NCBI RefSeq assembly: GCF_019047785.1
Contig: NZ_CP077290.1
Location: forward strand, 62,001 to 126,000
Length of the DNA: 64,000 nt
Direction of reading: 5' to 3'
Source: Enterobacter cancerogenus
GTDB taxonomy: Bacteria > Pseudomonadota > Gammaproteobacteria > Enterobacterales > Enterobacteriaceae
Part shown: one piece after another, positions 40,772 to 51,289 of the stretch
Layout: every line of letters begins with the position of its first letter
Numbering within the stretch: the first letter of the stretch is position 1
The notes under the pieces: generated by a model
Databases searched by the model: none
What the model was told of the DNA's origin: nothing
The model's input: only the letters and a program-made list of their open reading frames with translations
Position numbers and translations under genes: made by a program

Positions 40772-41941
40772 ATGCTGGAGTTGTTGTTTCTGCTTTTGCC
40801 TGTAGCCGCAGCCTATGGCTGGTATATGGGCCGCAGAAGTGCGCAACAAACAAAACAGGATGAAGCAAACCGACTCTCCCGCGACTACGTTGCGGGGGTG
40901 AACTTCCTGCTGAGCAATCAACAGGACAAAGCGGTAGATCTGTTCCTCGACATGCTCAAAGAGGATACCGGCACCGTAGAAGCGCATCTCACCCTGGGTA
41001 ACCTTTTCCGCTCTCGCGGGGAAGTAGACCGTGCTATTCGTATTCACCAGACCTTAATGGAAAGCGCCTCGCTGACCTATGACCAGCGTTTGCTGGCGGT
41101 TCAGCAGTTAGGCCGGGACTACATGGCGGCAGGGTTGTACGATCGTGCCGAAGACATGTTTATGCAGCTGGTGGACGAAACCGATTTTCGCATCAGCGCG
41201 CTTCAACAGCTGCTGCAGATTTATCAGGCCACCAGCGACTGGCAAAAAGCCATCGACACCGCCGAGCGTCTGGTTAAGCTGGGTAAAGACAAGCAGCGCG
41301 TGGAAATCGCCCATTTCTATTGCGAGCTTGCGCTCCAGCAGATGGGTAACGACGACATGGATAAAGCCATGGCGTTGCTGAAGAAAGGTGCGGCAGCGGA
41401 TCGCAACAGCGCGCGTATCTCCATCATGATGGGCCGTGTGTTTATGGCGAGCGGCGATTACGCCAAAGCCGTGGAGAGCCTGCTGCGGGTGATCGATCAG
41501 GATAAAGAACTCGTCAGCGAAACGCTTGAAATGCTCCAGACATGCTACCAGCAGTTGGGCAAGCAGGATGAATGGGTGACCTTCCTGCGTCGCTGCGTGG
41601 AGGAAAATACCGGGGCGACGGCGGAGCTGATGCTTTCCGACATCGTCGAGCAGCATGAGGGCAGCGATACCGCGCAGGTGTACATCACGCGTCAGTTACA
41701 GCGCCATCCAACCATGCGCGTCTTCCACAAGCTGATGGACTACCACCTCAATGACGCAGAAGAAGGGCGCGCGAAAGAGAGCCTGATGGTGCTGCGTGAC
41801 ATGGTCGGCGAGCAGGTGCGCAGTAAACCGCGCTATCGCTGTCAAAAATGCGGGTTTACCGCCTACACGCTCTACTGGCATTGTCCTTCCTGCCGGGCCT
41901 GGTCAACCATTAAACCGATTCGCGGTCTTGACGGGCAGTAA
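40772..41941 (+). CDS. lapB: LapB (YciM), TPR regulator of LPS synthesis
   Basis: 389 aa. It has an N-terminal membrane anchor (MLELLFLLLPVAAAYGWYMG), then TPR repeats through about 36-330, and a C-terminal rubredoxin-type metal site (YRCQKCGFTAY ... HCPSCRAW). It guides FtsH to degrade LpxC, so it balances LPS and phospholipid; PbgA/YejM counteracts it. It is essential or nearly so in E. coli. Confidence 0.97.
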   Translation: MLELLFLLLPVAAAYGWYMGRRSAQQTKQDEANRLSRDYVAGVNFLLSNQQDKAVDLFLDMLKEDTGTVEAHLTLGNLFRSRGEVDRAIRIHQTLMESASLTYDQRLLAVQQLGRDYMAAGLYDRAEDMFMQLVDETDFRISALQQLLQIYQATSDWQKAIDTAERLVKLGKDKQRVEIAHFYCELALQQMGNDDMDKAMALLKKGAAADRNSARISIMMGRVFMASGDYAKAVESLLRVIDQDKELVSETLEMLQTCYQQLGKQDEWVTFLRRCVEENTGATAELMLSDIVEQHEGSDTAQVYITRQLQRHPTMRVFHKLMDYHLNDAEEGRAKESLMVLRDMVGEQVRSKPRYRCQKCGFTAYTLYWHCPSCRAWSTIKPIRGLDGQ

Positions 41942-42125
41942 TTTTTAAAAAGCCTGTATTTTAGTTACAACATACTAATGACTTTTACACCCATACAGGC
42001 AGCAGTGCGGTCTGTGTTCGGGCAAGGTAAAAATCGCTCCTGTCATTTTTGGCCGCTGGCAGGTAGAATGCTCGCCGTTTATCTGTCCCGCGCCGCTGGG
42101 CGCCCATAGACGAAAAGGGCTGGTC

Positions 42126-42863
42126 ATGACGTCTGTTAGTTCCTCTACTTCCCGCGTAGTTACTGATTCTCCTGTTGTAGTTGCCCTGGATTACAACAAC
42201 CGTGATGCCGCGCTGGCCTTTGTCGACGGTATCGATCCCCGCGACTGTCGCCTTAAAGTCGGCAAAGAAATGTTTACGCTGTTTGGCCCGCAAATTGTGC
42301 GAGACCTGCAACAGCGCGGCTTCGATATCTTCCTCGACCTGAAATTCCACGATATCCCGAACACAACTGCCCACGCCGTAGCCGCTGCCGCTGAACTGGG
42401 CGTATGGATGGTGAATGTCCATGCATCAGGCGGGGCGCGGATGATGACGGCTGCACGCGAAGCGCTGCTCCCGTTTGGCAAAGACGCGCCGCTGCTGATT
42501 GCCGTAACCGTACTAACCAGTATGGACGCATCAGACCTGCGCGACCTGGGTGTGACGTTGTCACCTGCTGAGCACGCGGAACGCCTTGCGCGCCTGACGC
42601 AACGCTGTGGGCTTGATGGCGTCGTGTGCTCGGCGCAGGAAGCCGTGCGCTTTAAATCCGAGCTGGGACGTGAATTTAAGCTGGTTACACCGGGTATCCG
42701 TCCTGCGGGAAGTGAGGCAGGGGATCAGCGCCGCATCATGACGCCTGAACAGGCGCAGGCCGCAGGCGTAGACTATATGGTTATTGGTCGCCCGGTTACG
42801 CAATCAGCGGATCCGGCGCAGACGCTGAAAGCCATCAACGCATCGTTAAAAAAGGGGGCGTAA
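42126..42863 (+). CDS. pyrF: Orotidine 5'-phosphate decarboxylase
   Basis: 245 aa. It makes UMP from OMP. The catalytic Lys/Asp network is in [12 protein letters not shown], and the phosphate loop in VTPGIRP and IGRPVTQS. It overlaps yciH by one base (TAATG), as in E. coli. Confidence 0.98.
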   Translation: MTSVSSSTSRVVTDSPVVVALDYNNRDAALAFVDGIDPRDCRLKVGKEMFTLFGPQIVRDLQQRGFDIFLDLKFHDIPNTTAHAVAAAAELGVWMVNVHASGGARMMTAAREALLPFGKDAPLLIAVTVLTSMDASDLRDLGVTLSPAEHAERLARLTQRCGLDGVVCSAQEAVRFKSELGREFKLVTPGIRPAGSEAGDQRRIMTPEQAQAAGVDYMVIGRPVTQSADPAQTLKAINASLKKGA

Positions 42864-43189
42864 TGAGCGATTCCAACAGCCGCCTGGTCTATTCCACTGA
42901 CACGGGTCGCATTGATGAGCCACGCGAGAAAGCCGAGCGCCCGAAGGGGGATGGCATTGTGCGTATCCAGCGCCAGACCAGCGGACGCAAGGGAAAGGGC
43001 GTATGTCTGGTGACAGGTATTGATCTCGACGATGCCGAACTGGCAAAACTCGCTGCAGAATTAAAAAAGAAATGCGGTTGTGGTGGCGCGGTGAAAGACG
43101 GGGTTATCGAAATCCAGGGCGATAAACGCGATTTAATTAAATCATTGCTCGAAGCCAAAGGCATGAAAATCAAACTGGCGGGGGGCTAA
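42863..43189 (+). CDS. yciH: YciH, eIF1/SUI1-like protein
   Basis: 108 aa. It has an SUI1 fold with KGVCLVTGIDLDDAELAKLA, KKKCGCGGAVKDGVIEIQGD and a basic C-terminus. Bacterial YciH resembles eukaryotic initiation factor 1 and may affect start-site fidelity under stress. Cotranslated with pyrF. Confidence 0.96.
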   Translation: MSDSNSRLVYSTDTGRIDEPREKAERPKGDGIVRIQRQTSGRKGKGVCLVTGIDLDDAELAKLAAELKKKCGCGGAVKDGVIEIQGDKRDLIKSLLEAKGMKIKLAGG

Positions 43190-43196
43190 AATAATT

Positions 43197-43227
43197 GAGC
43201 CACGGCGAAAACCGTGGCTCTTTTTTT
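43197..43227 (+). terminator. Terminator after pyrF-yciH
   Basis: GAGCCACGG and CCGTGGCTC, a perfect 9-bp stem with a 6-base loop followed by seven T. Confidence 0.93.
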
Positions 43228-43293
43228 AGGTGCGTAAGTCAGACCTGAAATGTACAGAATATATAATTATACGGGTAGAAGCCGTTATGGTGA

Positions 43294-43512
43294 TTATTTG
43301 CCTACCTGGTGACCAATGACACCGCCGACAGCAGCGCCACCTAAAGTACCCAGCGTGCTACCATCCGTTAATACCGCACCACCCAGAGCACCAGCACCGG
43401 CGCCAATGGCGGTGTTACGGTCACGTTTAGACCAGTTAGAGCATGCGCTCAGGGACATTGCTACAGTGATTGCCAGAACAGCGGCAGCTAATTTCTTGCT
43501 GGTTAAGGTCAT
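43294..43512 (-). CDS. osmB: OsmB, osmotically inducible lipoprotein
   Basis: 72 aa. The signal peptide ends in lipobox LSAC (Cys at 23), followed by a glycine-zipper segment (AIGAGAGALGG, LGTLGGAAVGGVIG). E. coli osmB is controlled by sigmaS and RcsB in response to osmolarity and envelope stress. Well-placed AGGAGAAAG before ATG. It is alone on the minus strand, converging on yciH. Confidence 0.97.
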   Translation of the reverse strand: MTLTSKKLAAAVLAITVAMSLSACSNWSKRDRNTAIGAGAGALGGAVLTDGSTLGTLGGAAVGGVIGHQVGK

Positions 43513-43774
43513 AATACTTTCTCCTGAATTATCGATTCACGGAAAGAAGTGCTTTTTAAGTATAGTCAATTTGAATACTTAAATTCCATTTTCCGTAAAA
43601 GCTGGTCGCGCAGGGGTTAACATGATCACGCAGGTGATAGTCACTTCCTGTTATATCGCTAACATTAATTTTACGTCTTTATTTTAGCTTATACAGGTAA
43701 AAACTCTTAAAGAAATACTAGGATTAATCTCAGAGGCGAAGGCGTGCGCCCGGAAACCGGACGCAAGGGGGGCG

Positions 43775-44527
43775 TTATAGCGCGTTGTCGACGATATCGA
43801 CCGTTAAGCCAGCGTGTTCCAGCTGAAGGCGATGTTCATCGCTAAGACGTTTGTCGGTGATCACCCGGCTAAAGCGCGACAGCGGGCCCATGGTGTAAGG
43901 ATGGACAGCGCCAAATTTAGAGCTGTCAGACAACACGATGGCTTCGCACTCTTTTTCCAGCACCGCGTTCACCACGTCAGAACGCATCATGTCTCTGCCG
44001 GTGAAGCCTGTTTCAGGCTGCCAGCCATCGATACCAATAAAGGCCTTGGTGAAATGCACCTGCTGAACGTACTGGCGGGTCAATGGGCCTACCATACTCT
44101 CGCTTTTTTTCTGGTAGATACCGCCTAACAGAATTACTTCACAGCGCGTTTCTTTCAGCAGATGCGCGATGTAGCTGCTGACGGTAATAATCGTTACGTC
44201 TTTCTGCTCAGCGAGCGTGCGCGCCAGCAGGGCATTACTGCTGCCGTTTTCAATGAACACCGTTTCGCCGTTGTTCACCAGGGATGCCGCAAACTCCGCC
44301 AGCTCGCGCTTAAGGGCATAATTGTTCATCATGCGGGTTTCGACGTCCTCACTGTCCAGCGGGACAGCATAGCCGTGGGCACGACGCAGGTAGCTCTGCT
44401 TTTCGAGAAGGTTAAGATCCTGACGGATTGTGACTTCGGAAACACCGGTGGTTTTCGCGAGATCGACCACGCTCACGCGTCCCTGATCGATGACCATCTG
44501 CAAAATGATTTGTTGTCGAGAATTCAT
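43775..44527 (-). CDS. yciT: YciT, DeoR family regulator
   Basis: 250 aa from ATG 44527 ([10 protein letters not shown]), which aligns with the E. coli start; an upstream TTG is not favoured. N-terminal DeoR helix-turn-helix ([21 protein letters not shown]) and C-terminal sugar-phosphate-binding-like domain ([15 protein letters not shown]). YciT is a little-characterised regulator linked to osmolarity in E. coli. It lies 42 bp downstream of yciZ on the same strand. Confidence 0.93.
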   Translation of the reverse strand: MNSRQQIILQMVIDQGRVSVVDLAKTTGVSEVTIRQDLNLLEKQSYLRRAHGYAVPLDSEDVETRMMNNYALKRELAEFAASLVNNGETVFIENGSSNALLARTLAEQKDVTIITVSSYIAHLLKETRCEVILLGGIYQKKSESMVGPLTRQYVQQVHFTKAFIGIDGWQPETGFTGRDMMRSDVVNAVLEKECEAIVLSDSSKFGAVHPYTMGPLSRFSRVITDKRLSDEHRLQLEHAGLTVDIVDNAL

Positions 44528-44569
44528 AGCATCCAATACAAAAATGAAACGGGATCAGAAACACCGTGG

Positions 44570-44752
44570 CTACACTTCCCACGGGGCTTTAGGTTGAGGG
44601 TTTTGTAATGCGGTCTCCGTGCCTTTCTGTGCTAATAACTCCGCTTTTAAGATCTCAAGATTACGGATCGCGGAGTGATAATCGCCAGCAACCAGAATAT
44701 CCAGCACAGTATCAATACGTTGTGCCACGGTCAGCACATCAATGTTAGCCAT
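44570..44752 (-). CDS. yciZ: YciZ, UPF0509 small protein
   Basis: 60 aa from ATG 44752, preceded by GGGGTGGG. The core [20 protein letters not shown] and LEILKAELL match UPF0509/YciZ, and the protein ends in KAPWEV. Longer readings of the frame to 44875 are not supported. Function unknown. It is divergent from rpfF. Confidence 0.9.
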   Translation of the reverse strand: MANIDVLTVAQRIDTVLDILVAGDYHSAIRNLEILKAELLAQKGTETALQNPQPKAPWEV

Positions 44753-44945
44753 AATCCCACCCCGGAAGCGAAAAGTTAATATTTTCAATGATGCAGAAAA
44801 TAGGCTCAAAAGAGAAGGGAAAAAATGCACTAACCAAATTACATAAATGAAAGTGATAAATTTCTGTGCCCACATACAGGGGGTTGAATGCGTGGATTAG
44901 TCTAAAACTGCGCGCAAGGCGCTTTATTCTATGAGGATTCAGACT

Positions 44946-45815
44946 ATGACAGTTATCAACCAGGCTACCTGTACACTGTTTACCGATACTGAACGTTTCA
45001 CGCAACTGGCAGGCTATTATGAGGAGGAGCGTCGCACGGTATGGATGATGTTGCGGGCGCAGCCACGCCCCTGTTTTAACCATGCACTGATTGAAGAGAT
45101 CATGAATCTCTCCTGGCTGGTTCGCCAGTCGGGGTTTGTGGTCGACTTTTGGGTGACCGGTTCCCTTGTGCCTGATATGTACAACGCAGGGGGCGATCTG
45201 CAGTTCTTCGTGGAATGCCTGCAGAACGGGCGTCGGGAAGCGTTGCGTGCCTACGCCCGCGCCTGCGTGGATTGCGTTCACGCCGCCTCACGGGGGTTTG
45301 ATACGGGCGCAATATCGCTGGCGATGGTAGAAGGGAGCGCCCTGGGCGGTGGATTTGAAGCCGCGCTCGCGCACCATTTCGTCCTGGCCCAACGCGATGC
45401 GCGCTTAGGCTTCCCCGAGATTGCGTTCAACCTGTTCCCGGGCATGGGGGGGTACTCCCTCGTGGCGCGTCGCGCAGGCATGAAGCTGGCGGAGGAGCTG
45501 ATTTATAAGGGCGAGTCTCACACGGCGGAATGGTATGAGCAGCAGGGGTTAGTCGATCTGCTCTTCGAACCTGGCCAGAGCTACGTCTCCGTTCGCACCT
45601 TCATCGACACGCTCCAGCCGAAGCTGAACGGCGTACGGGCTATGCTTCGTGCCCGCACCCGCGTTTTACAGCTTCCACGAAGCGAGCTGATGGATATCAC
45701 CGAGGACTGGGTCGACGCGGCATTTTGCCTTGAGCCGAAAGATATCGCCTACATGGAGCGTCTGGTGATGCTGCAAAACCGCCACCAGGCGGCAGGGCTG
45801 CGTAAAGCCAGCTAA
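44946..45815 (+). CDS. rpfF: RpfF-family DSF (cis-2-unsaturated fatty acid) synthase
   Basis: 289 aa from ATG 44946, which has GAGGA eight bases upstream; an ATG 15 bases earlier has no such site. It has a crotonase fold with an oxyanion-hole loop in [11 protein letters not shown]. Glu residues in GGGFEA and [13 protein letters not shown], 20 residues apart, correspond to the two catalytic Glu of RpfF (Glu141/Glu161 in Xanthomonas). Xanthomonas and Burkholderia RpfF make cis-2 fatty acid signals (DSF, BDSF) from acyl-ACP. The gene converges on its receptor gene rpfR, with stops overlapping by 4 bp. Most E. coli lack rpfF but keep the receptor. The chemistry of the product here is inferred. 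Confidence 0.88.
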   Translation: MTVINQATCTLFTDTERFTQLAGYYEEERRTVWMMLRAQPRPCFNHALIEEIMNLSWLVRQSGFVVDFWVTGSLVPDMYNAGGDLQFFVECLQNGRREALRAYARACVDCVHAASRGFDTGAISLAMVEGSALGGGFEAALAHHFVLAQRDARLGFPEIAFNLFPGMGGYSLVARRAGMKLAEELIYKGESHTAEWYEQQGLVDLLFEPGQSYVSVRTFIDTLQPKLNGVRAMLRARTRVLQLPRSELMDITEDWVDAAFCLEPKDIAYMERLVMLQNRHQAAGLRKAS

Positions 45816-47803
45816 CGCATGTGTCGCGCCTGATAACGTTTTAGCCATCGCTCGAATGCGGCTGCGGGCATAGGCTTCGCAAAGAGAAAACCCTGCCGCT
45901 CGTTGACGCCATTCTTCGTGAGAAAGGCGTCTTCTTTCGCACTTTCCACCCCTTCCGCGATGACTTGCAAATTTAACGCCTGCGCGACGGCTACAATCGC
46001 TCTGACCAGCGACTGGGAGATCGACTGCTTATGAATATCCCGCACAAAAGACTGGTCCAGCTTGATGGCATCGATTGGGAAGCGCGCCAGCTGCGAGAGG
46101 GAGGAGTACCCGGTGCCAAAATCATCCAGATGGATCTGTGCGCCGAGCTGACTAAACTGCTGAATGACGGAGAGCGCCAGCTCTTCATTTTCAATCAAAC
46201 AGCTTTCGGTCAACTCAACGTCGATGGGACAGTATTCAAAATTAAGATCGCTCAGCGCCTGCTTTAAATCGCTAAAGATCGTCTGGTCGGCCAGCTGGCG
46301 AGCAGAGACGTTGACCGCCACGCGCAGGTTGATGCCTTTATCGCGCCATTTCGCGACCTGACGGACAACATCCAGCATCACCCAGCGGCCAAGCGGCACG
46401 ATCAAACCAGACTCTTCGGCGTAAGAGATAAACTCCATCGGGGGGATCAGCCCGCGCTCGGGAGACTGCCAGCGTACCAGCGCTTCCAGGCTTCTGACTT
46501 CGCCGCGCCAGGTCATTTTCGGCTGGTAATGGATCAGCAACTGGTCATTATCAAGCGCTTTACGCAGGTTGGTATCCAGCCACAGATATTCAAACACGCG
46601 TTGGTTCATCTCCGGCGAGAAGACGCAGAACTTGCCGCGGCCGCTCTCTTTAGCGGTGTACATTGCGGTATCGGCGTTGCGAATGACGCTTTCCCGGTCG
46701 GTGCCGTGCTGCGGGGTGAGGGCGATCCCTAAAGAACAGCCGGTATAGACTTCGATTAAGCCGATCCGGAACGGTTGGCGTAAGCGCGTTAAAATGCGTG
46801 ATGCCATCGCCTCCAGCGAACTTTGCGAGGTGTCAGAGGCCATGACGATAAATTCATCACCGCCGAGTCGGGCCAGGGTTTGGCCTTCATCCAGACAGCT
46901 TAAAATCGCCAGGGCGACAGCCTGTAACAGCTGATCGCCAAACATGTGGCCATAGGCATCGTTTACCTTTTTGAAGTTATCAAGATCGAGGTACACGATG
47001 CCAACCTGCGTATCGCCACGCGCGATGATGGCATCGGAGATGAGTTCATGAATGGCATTGCGGTTCGGTAAACCGGTGATGGTGTCGGTATTCGCCAGCA
47101 CGCGCAGACGCTCCTGGGCGCGGCGCTCCTCGGTAATATCCGTGCCGGAACAGATAAGGAAAATTTCATTTTTCCCGCTGCCGCTGTGAACGAATTTGTT
47201 CCTGAAGAGAAACAGCCGTTGCCCCTTACGGGTTTTAATCCAGCGCTCCACTTCATAGGAGCTGCCGTTACGAAAGAACCCTGAAATATTGCGCTTTGAC
47301 GCCGCCGCTTCGCTACGGCTCATAAACAGCTTGAAGACGTTCTGGCCAATCACTTCTTGTTCTTTCAGGCCGGTGTACTCTTCGCTCAACCGGTTGAAGC
47401 GCTGAATATTGCCGTGCTGATCGAGAATAACAATGACGGAGTTGGCCTCCGAGACAACCTGCTCAGCAAAAGAGAGACCCTGCGCGAGATCGCGCGCGAC
47501 CGAAGGGGTGTCGTTCCAGGCAGACGCCGTGCCGGCCCACTCATGTTTATTGATTTTACGGCCCACAAGGTGAACCGGAACGTCCACGCCGTACAGCGAG
47601 AGCGTCATTGAGATGCTGGAGGTAATAACGGTCAGCTCGCGGATGCGTTCCGCCTGCTCATCACTGAGCGCAACCACCTGCGTGATATCGGCGCTTTCGC
47701 TGGCCGCCAGATGCAGCGCATTGCTGTCAGCCGTCAGTCTCCACCAGGGGCTGTGCGTGCCCATGTAACGAAACAGCAAGTTTTGCTCCAGATCGTCCAT
47801 CAT
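45812..47803 (-). CDS. rpfR: RpfR/PdeR, BDSF-receptor with PAS, GGDEF and EAL domains
   Basis: 663 aa, the ortholog of E. coli PdeR (Gmr/YciR). The order is: N-terminal RpfF-interaction-type domain (about 1-95), PAS (about 105-225, [16 protein letters not shown]), GGDEF (about 235-400, [14 protein letters not shown] with intact GGDEF) and EAL (about 405-660, [25 protein letters not shown]). In Cronobacter and Burkholderia, BDSF binding to the PAS domain raises phosphodiesterase activity and lowers c-di-GMP. Both catalytic motifs look intact. GGGAGAAAA precedes the ATG at 47803. Confidence 0.93.
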   Translation of the reverse strand: MMDDLEQNLLFRYMGTHSPWWRLTADSNALHLAASESADITQVVALSDEQAERIRELTVITSSISMTLSLYGVDVPVHLVGRKINKHEWAGTASAWNDTPSVARDLAQGLSFAEQVVSEANSVIVILDQHGNIQRFNRLSEEYTGLKEQEVIGQNVFKLFMSRSEAAASKRNISGFFRNGSSYEVERWIKTRKGQRLFLFRNKFVHSGSGKNEIFLICSGTDITEERRAQERLRVLANTDTITGLPNRNAIHELISDAIIARGDTQVGIVYLDLDNFKKVNDAYGHMFGDQLLQAVALAILSCLDEGQTLARLGGDEFIVMASDTSQSSLEAMASRILTRLRQPFRIGLIEVYTGCSLGIALTPQHGTDRESVIRNADTAMYTAKESGRGKFCVFSPEMNQRVFEYLWLDTNLRKALDNDQLLIHYQPKMTWRGEVRSLEALVRWQSPERGLIPPMEFISYAEESGLIVPLGRWVMLDVVRQVAKWRDKGINLRVAVNVSARQLADQTIFSDLKQALSDLNFEYCPIDVELTESCLIENEELALSVIQQFSQLGAQIHLDDFGTGYSSLSQLARFPIDAIKLDQSFVRDIHKQSISQSLVRAIVAVAQALNLQVIAEGVESAKEDAFLTKNGVNERQGFLFAKPMPAAAFERWLKRYQARHMR

Positions 47804-48126
47804 GTTTTCTCCCGCAGCTGCACGTTAGCGCAAAAACTATTCATATGCAGTCGACTAATCCGTCGTTGAACAGCGTTACAACCGAGGTGAAGTGGTTGTT
47901 TTTTCCACTTTTCTGATATTAAAACGGGTTTGAGCAAAAAGAGTGCAAAACGTATAAACATTCACGTAACCGAATATGTCGGTGCTCTTTTACTGTAGAT
48001 AATTCTTGCGGTTTTTGGCGGATGGGCAGGGAAATAGTCAGAAATAAAGATGATTTTGCGACGTGCGACGGGCGAAAAAAATGCCGGCCTTCCCGAAAAG
48101 GAAACAGCCGACATTTTAACGGCTTA
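47804..48126. other. Intergenic region between rpfR and rnb, with rnb terminator
   Basis: About 320 bp. The left two thirds hold the rpfR promoter region (AT-rich at 47880-48010). The right part contains an imperfect hairpin with A-run at 48075-48081, which on the minus strand reads as a stem with TTTTTTT, the likely rnb terminator (48075-48116). I see no gene in it. Confidence 0.55.
48075..48116 (-). terminator. rnb terminator
   Basis: An imperfect stem pairs AAATGTCGGC with GCCGGCATTT around a central TTCC/GGAA part; seven T follow on the minus strand. It lies just beyond the rnb stop (48127). Confidence 0.75.
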
Positions 48127-50061
48127 TCAGGCGACAGGGCGCGCGATGACGCTGCGGGTTTCCATACGGACTTCCGCGATGTTTACATCGATCACATCCG
48201 TGACTTTGTAAACCGTTTCCCCTTTGATCTGCACGGTGCCATTTTCCTGGCTGCAAACCAGTTCGTCACGCACCGCATGCAGGAACGGCGCAGGAATGAA
48301 GGCGACGGCTCCGTTATCCACCAGACGCACGCGCATACCGCCGCGGCTGATATCGATGATCTCCGCCGGGAAGCGGGTATCGGTGCCAGCCTTGTCATTC
48401 AGGAAACGGGCATACAGCCAGTCACCAACGTCGCGTTCTGCCATGCGGTTCAGGCGGCGGCGCTCGGCCATCTGCAGCGTGGTTTCATCCTGAGGACGCG
48501 CGATGGATTCCCCTTTGATGATGGCCTTCAGCAGACGGTGGTTCACCATATCGCCGTACTTACGGATTGGGGAGGTCCAGGTCGCGTAGGCTTCCAGGCC
48601 CAGCCCGAAGTGCGGACCCGGTTCGGTGCTGATTTCAGCAAACGACTGGAAGCGGCGAATGCGGCTGTCAAGGAAGCCAGACGGCTGGGCATCGAGTTCG
48701 CGGCGCAGTTTGCAGAAGCCCGGCAGGGTCAGGACTTCTTCAGGATCGACATGCACGTCATGCGTCTTCAGCAGCGCCGCCAGCGCGTCGGTATTCGCCG
48801 GATCAAAACCGGTATGCACGTTATAGATACCAAAGCCTAACTTATCGCGCAGGATGCGGGCGGCACAGATGTTGGCCGAAATCATCGCCTCTTCAACGAT
48901 GCGGTTCGCAATGCGGCGCGGCTCTGCCACGATATCCAGCACTTCGCCTTTCTCACCGAGTACAAAGCGATAATCCGGACGGTCTTTGAACACCAGCGCA
49001 TGGGTTTTACGCCATTCGCTGCGGTTCAGGCAGACGCGGTGCAGCAGGCGGATTTGCGTGGCGATGGCTTCGCTGTCTGGTGTCCAGCTGCCGGTGTTGT
49101 CCAGCCAGTCGGAGACATTGTCGTAGGCGAGTTTGGCTTTCGATTCGATGGTCGCGGAGAAGAATTCAATATCGTCTTCAATGGTACCGTCCGCAGCAAT
49201 CGTCATGCGGCAGGCAAGCACCGGGCGGACTTCATGCGGACGCAGCGAACAGAGGTCGTCTGAGAGCTCGCGCGGCAGCATAGGGATATTAAAGCCCGGC
49301 AGGTAGTTGGTGAATGAGCGCACTTTCGCCATTTCGTCCAGCTTGCTGCCTTCGACAATCCACGCGGTCGGGTCGGCAATGGCGACGGTCAGATGCAGTT
49401 TGCCGTCTGCCGCTTCTTCCGCAAACAGGGCATCGTCCATATCTTCGGTGCTGGCGCTGTCGATGGTGACAAAATCCAGGGCCGTCAGATCGCGACGCGT
49501 CAGACCTTCATCCTGCATGTCTGTCGCCACGCCGTCTGGTGCTTCTTTTTCGAGATTATGGCGCGCCAGCGTCACCCACCACGGCACGAAATGATCGTCG
49601 CCGTAGGTGATGAACTGGGTCAGCTCCGCGTAAAAACCGCGATCGCCTTTCAGAGGATGACGGCGCATTTCAGCCACGGCCCAGTCACCTTCTTTAAAAT
49701 CATGCTCAACGCCACGCTCGGCACGGCACGGGATGGCATCTTTGAGCAGAGGGTGATCCGGCACGATGGAAAGACGATCGTCTTTCTTGTGTACCTTGCC
49801 AACGAAACGCGTCAGGAACGGTTCGATGAGTGCTTCCGGCTCGGCGGATTCCCGTTCCTTTTCAGTATGAATGACGGCTGAAATGCGGTCGCCATGCATC
49901 ACTTTCTTCATCTGCGGAGGCGGAATGAAGTAGCTTTTCTGACCGTCAACTTCAAGGAAGCCAAAGCCCTTTTCCGTGGCTTTTACGACCCCTTCTGCAC
50001 GCGGCGTCTGGGAATGCAGTTGCTGTTTAAGCTGCGCTAGCAGCGGGTTGTCCTGAAACAT
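48127..50061 (-). CDS. rnb: Exoribonuclease II
   Basis: 644 aa, the E. coli length. It has N-terminal cold-shock domains, the RNB catalytic core with the Asp cluster in [13 protein letters not shown], and a C-terminal S1 domain ([19 protein letters not shown]). It is a 3'-5' processive exonuclease acting on unstructured RNA. Confidence 0.98.
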   Translation of the reverse strand: MFQDNPLLAQLKQQLHSQTPRAEGVVKATEKGFGFLEVDGQKSYFIPPPQMKKVMHGDRISAVIHTEKERESAEPEALIEPFLTRFVGKVHKKDDRLSIVPDHPLLKDAIPCRAERGVEHDFKEGDWAVAEMRRHPLKGDRGFYAELTQFITYGDDHFVPWWVTLARHNLEKEAPDGVATDMQDEGLTRRDLTALDFVTIDSASTEDMDDALFAEEAADGKLHLTVAIADPTAWIVEGSKLDEMAKVRSFTNYLPGFNIPMLPRELSDDLCSLRPHEVRPVLACRMTIAADGTIEDDIEFFSATIESKAKLAYDNVSDWLDNTGSWTPDSEAIATQIRLLHRVCLNRSEWRKTHALVFKDRPDYRFVLGEKGEVLDIVAEPRRIANRIVEEAMISANICAARILRDKLGFGIYNVHTGFDPANTDALAALLKTHDVHVDPEEVLTLPGFCKLRRELDAQPSGFLDSRIRRFQSFAEISTEPGPHFGLGLEAYATWTSPIRKYGDMVNHRLLKAIIKGESIARPQDETTLQMAERRRLNRMAERDVGDWLYARFLNDKAGTDTRFPAEIIDISRGGMRVRLVDNGAVAFIPAPFLHAVRDELVCSQENGTVQIKGETVYKVTDVIDVNIAEVRMETRSVIARPVA

Positions 50062-50149
50062 AATGTTCTATTTTCGTAGCCATTGAGCGGCTGACAGTTT
50101 TACGCGAATCTCACTGCTACAGCAAGCGGTCTTTGGGTAATGAGTAAGG

Positions 50150-51136
50150 TTATTCCTCCTGACCGAGCGCGATGCGAAGGCGGTCCAGCCAGCCATAAAA
50201 CGCGCTGCGTATCAGCAGGTTCAGCGTTACGCTATGAGGCAACCCGCTCGCTCCCAGCGCGGTTAAATGCGCGGCGCTAAAGCGATCCGGCGAGCTGTTT
50301 AGCAGCGCCACCGCCGTGGTGAGCGCCGGGAAATCCGGCTCGGCCTGGTCAGGAAGCATGATCAGGATATCGCCCAACCTGTCGAGCAGTGCAGGCTCGT
50401 GGCAAAGCACCGGAACCAGTGGTCCAAGTGCCGTTTCCGCCTGCCAGCGCGCAAGTGAGCGGCGTTGTTCGGGGCTGGCATAACGCAACTCGACAGCGGG
50501 CAGCAGGGAGGCCCATACCTGGATGCGCGCGGGTACCGTATGGGGCGATATATGATGCCCGGGCAGCCACCGCACGGGATGGCCAAGCGCCGCCTGAAAC
50601 ACCGCCACGGTGCGCGCCTGAAAACCGATAAAGCCGATTATCTGATTAATTAACACGATGTCATGCACTGTCAGGCCCACTTCATCGAGCTGCAGCAGGG
50701 CCTTATCGTCGATAACGTCGGGAGAACTGGCAAGCTGGCGGGCGTACTGGGTGATTTGGGCGAGGCGTCGGTTACTTTCGCGGGAAGAGTCCGGGCCGGG
50801 AAGCGGTGCGAGCAAGGCGGCGTAGTGGTTACAGAGGCGCTGCACGCCACAGGCTTGCGCGACCGTCAGCGCCGTGCTCAACCGGTCATAGGCGCTAAGG
50901 GTGCGCAACCGGTTGACCGGCGTATCCAGCGGGAACAGCTGGTGACATAAGGCTCTGGCCGGGGCTAACCAGCCCTGAGCGGCGAGCGCAATCGCGTCAG
51001 GGAGCGCTAAATCAAGCAAAAAACGGTCGTCGACGTTAGCGGCTTCGGGCACCAGAGGCAGCACATCCGACTGCGAATGATTGGACTGGGTTTCGTGATA
51101 CCAGTGGCCTTTGCCGGAAAAACGGCGCTGTTCCAT
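50150..51136 (-). CDS. yciW: YciW, AhpD/CMD-like protein linked to cysteine metabolism
   Basis: 328 aa. The N-terminus (HWYHETQS, SDVLPLVPEAANVDDRF) and overall pattern match E. coli YciW, which I remember as about 375 aa, so this form is shorter. It belongs to the AhpD/carboxymuconolactone-decarboxylase-like superfamily and is reported to affect cysteine and methionine metabolism. No redox Cys pair of AhpD type is visible. Its function is uncertain. Confidence 0.82.
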   Translation of the reverse strand: MEQRRFSGKGHWYHETQSNHSQSDVLPLVPEAANVDDRFLLDLALPDAIALAAQGWLAPARALCHQLFPLDTPVNRLRTLSAYDRLSTALTVAQACGVQRLCNHYAALLAPLPGPDSSRESNRRLAQITQYARQLASSPDVIDDKALLQLDEVGLTVHDIVLINQIIGFIGFQARTVAVFQAALGHPVRWLPGHHISPHTVPARIQVWASLLPAVELRYASPEQRRSLARWQAETALGPLVPVLCHEPALLDRLGDILIMLPDQAEPDFPALTTAVALLNSSPDRFSAAHLTALGASGLPHSVTLNLLIRSAFYGWLDRLRIALGQEE

Positions 51137-51257
51137 GGGCGTTCCTTGATCTCAAAAGGGCGATCAATATCCTGGCGTAAGGTGGATGAGGGGAAAAATA
51201 TTGTTAGGTGATAACAAATAGCAGAACGGAATAACGACGGGCAGGGCGGGAGGGAGA

Positions 51258-51283
51258 ACTCTCTTCCCTGACGGGAAGAGAGT
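51258..51283 (-). terminator. Hairpin after fabI
   Basis: ACTCTCTTCCC and GGGAAGAGAGT, a perfect 11-bp stem with a TGAC loop, just beyond the fabI stop. No long T-run follows, but the position suits fabI. Confidence 0.7.
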
Positions 51284-51289
51284 GACAGC

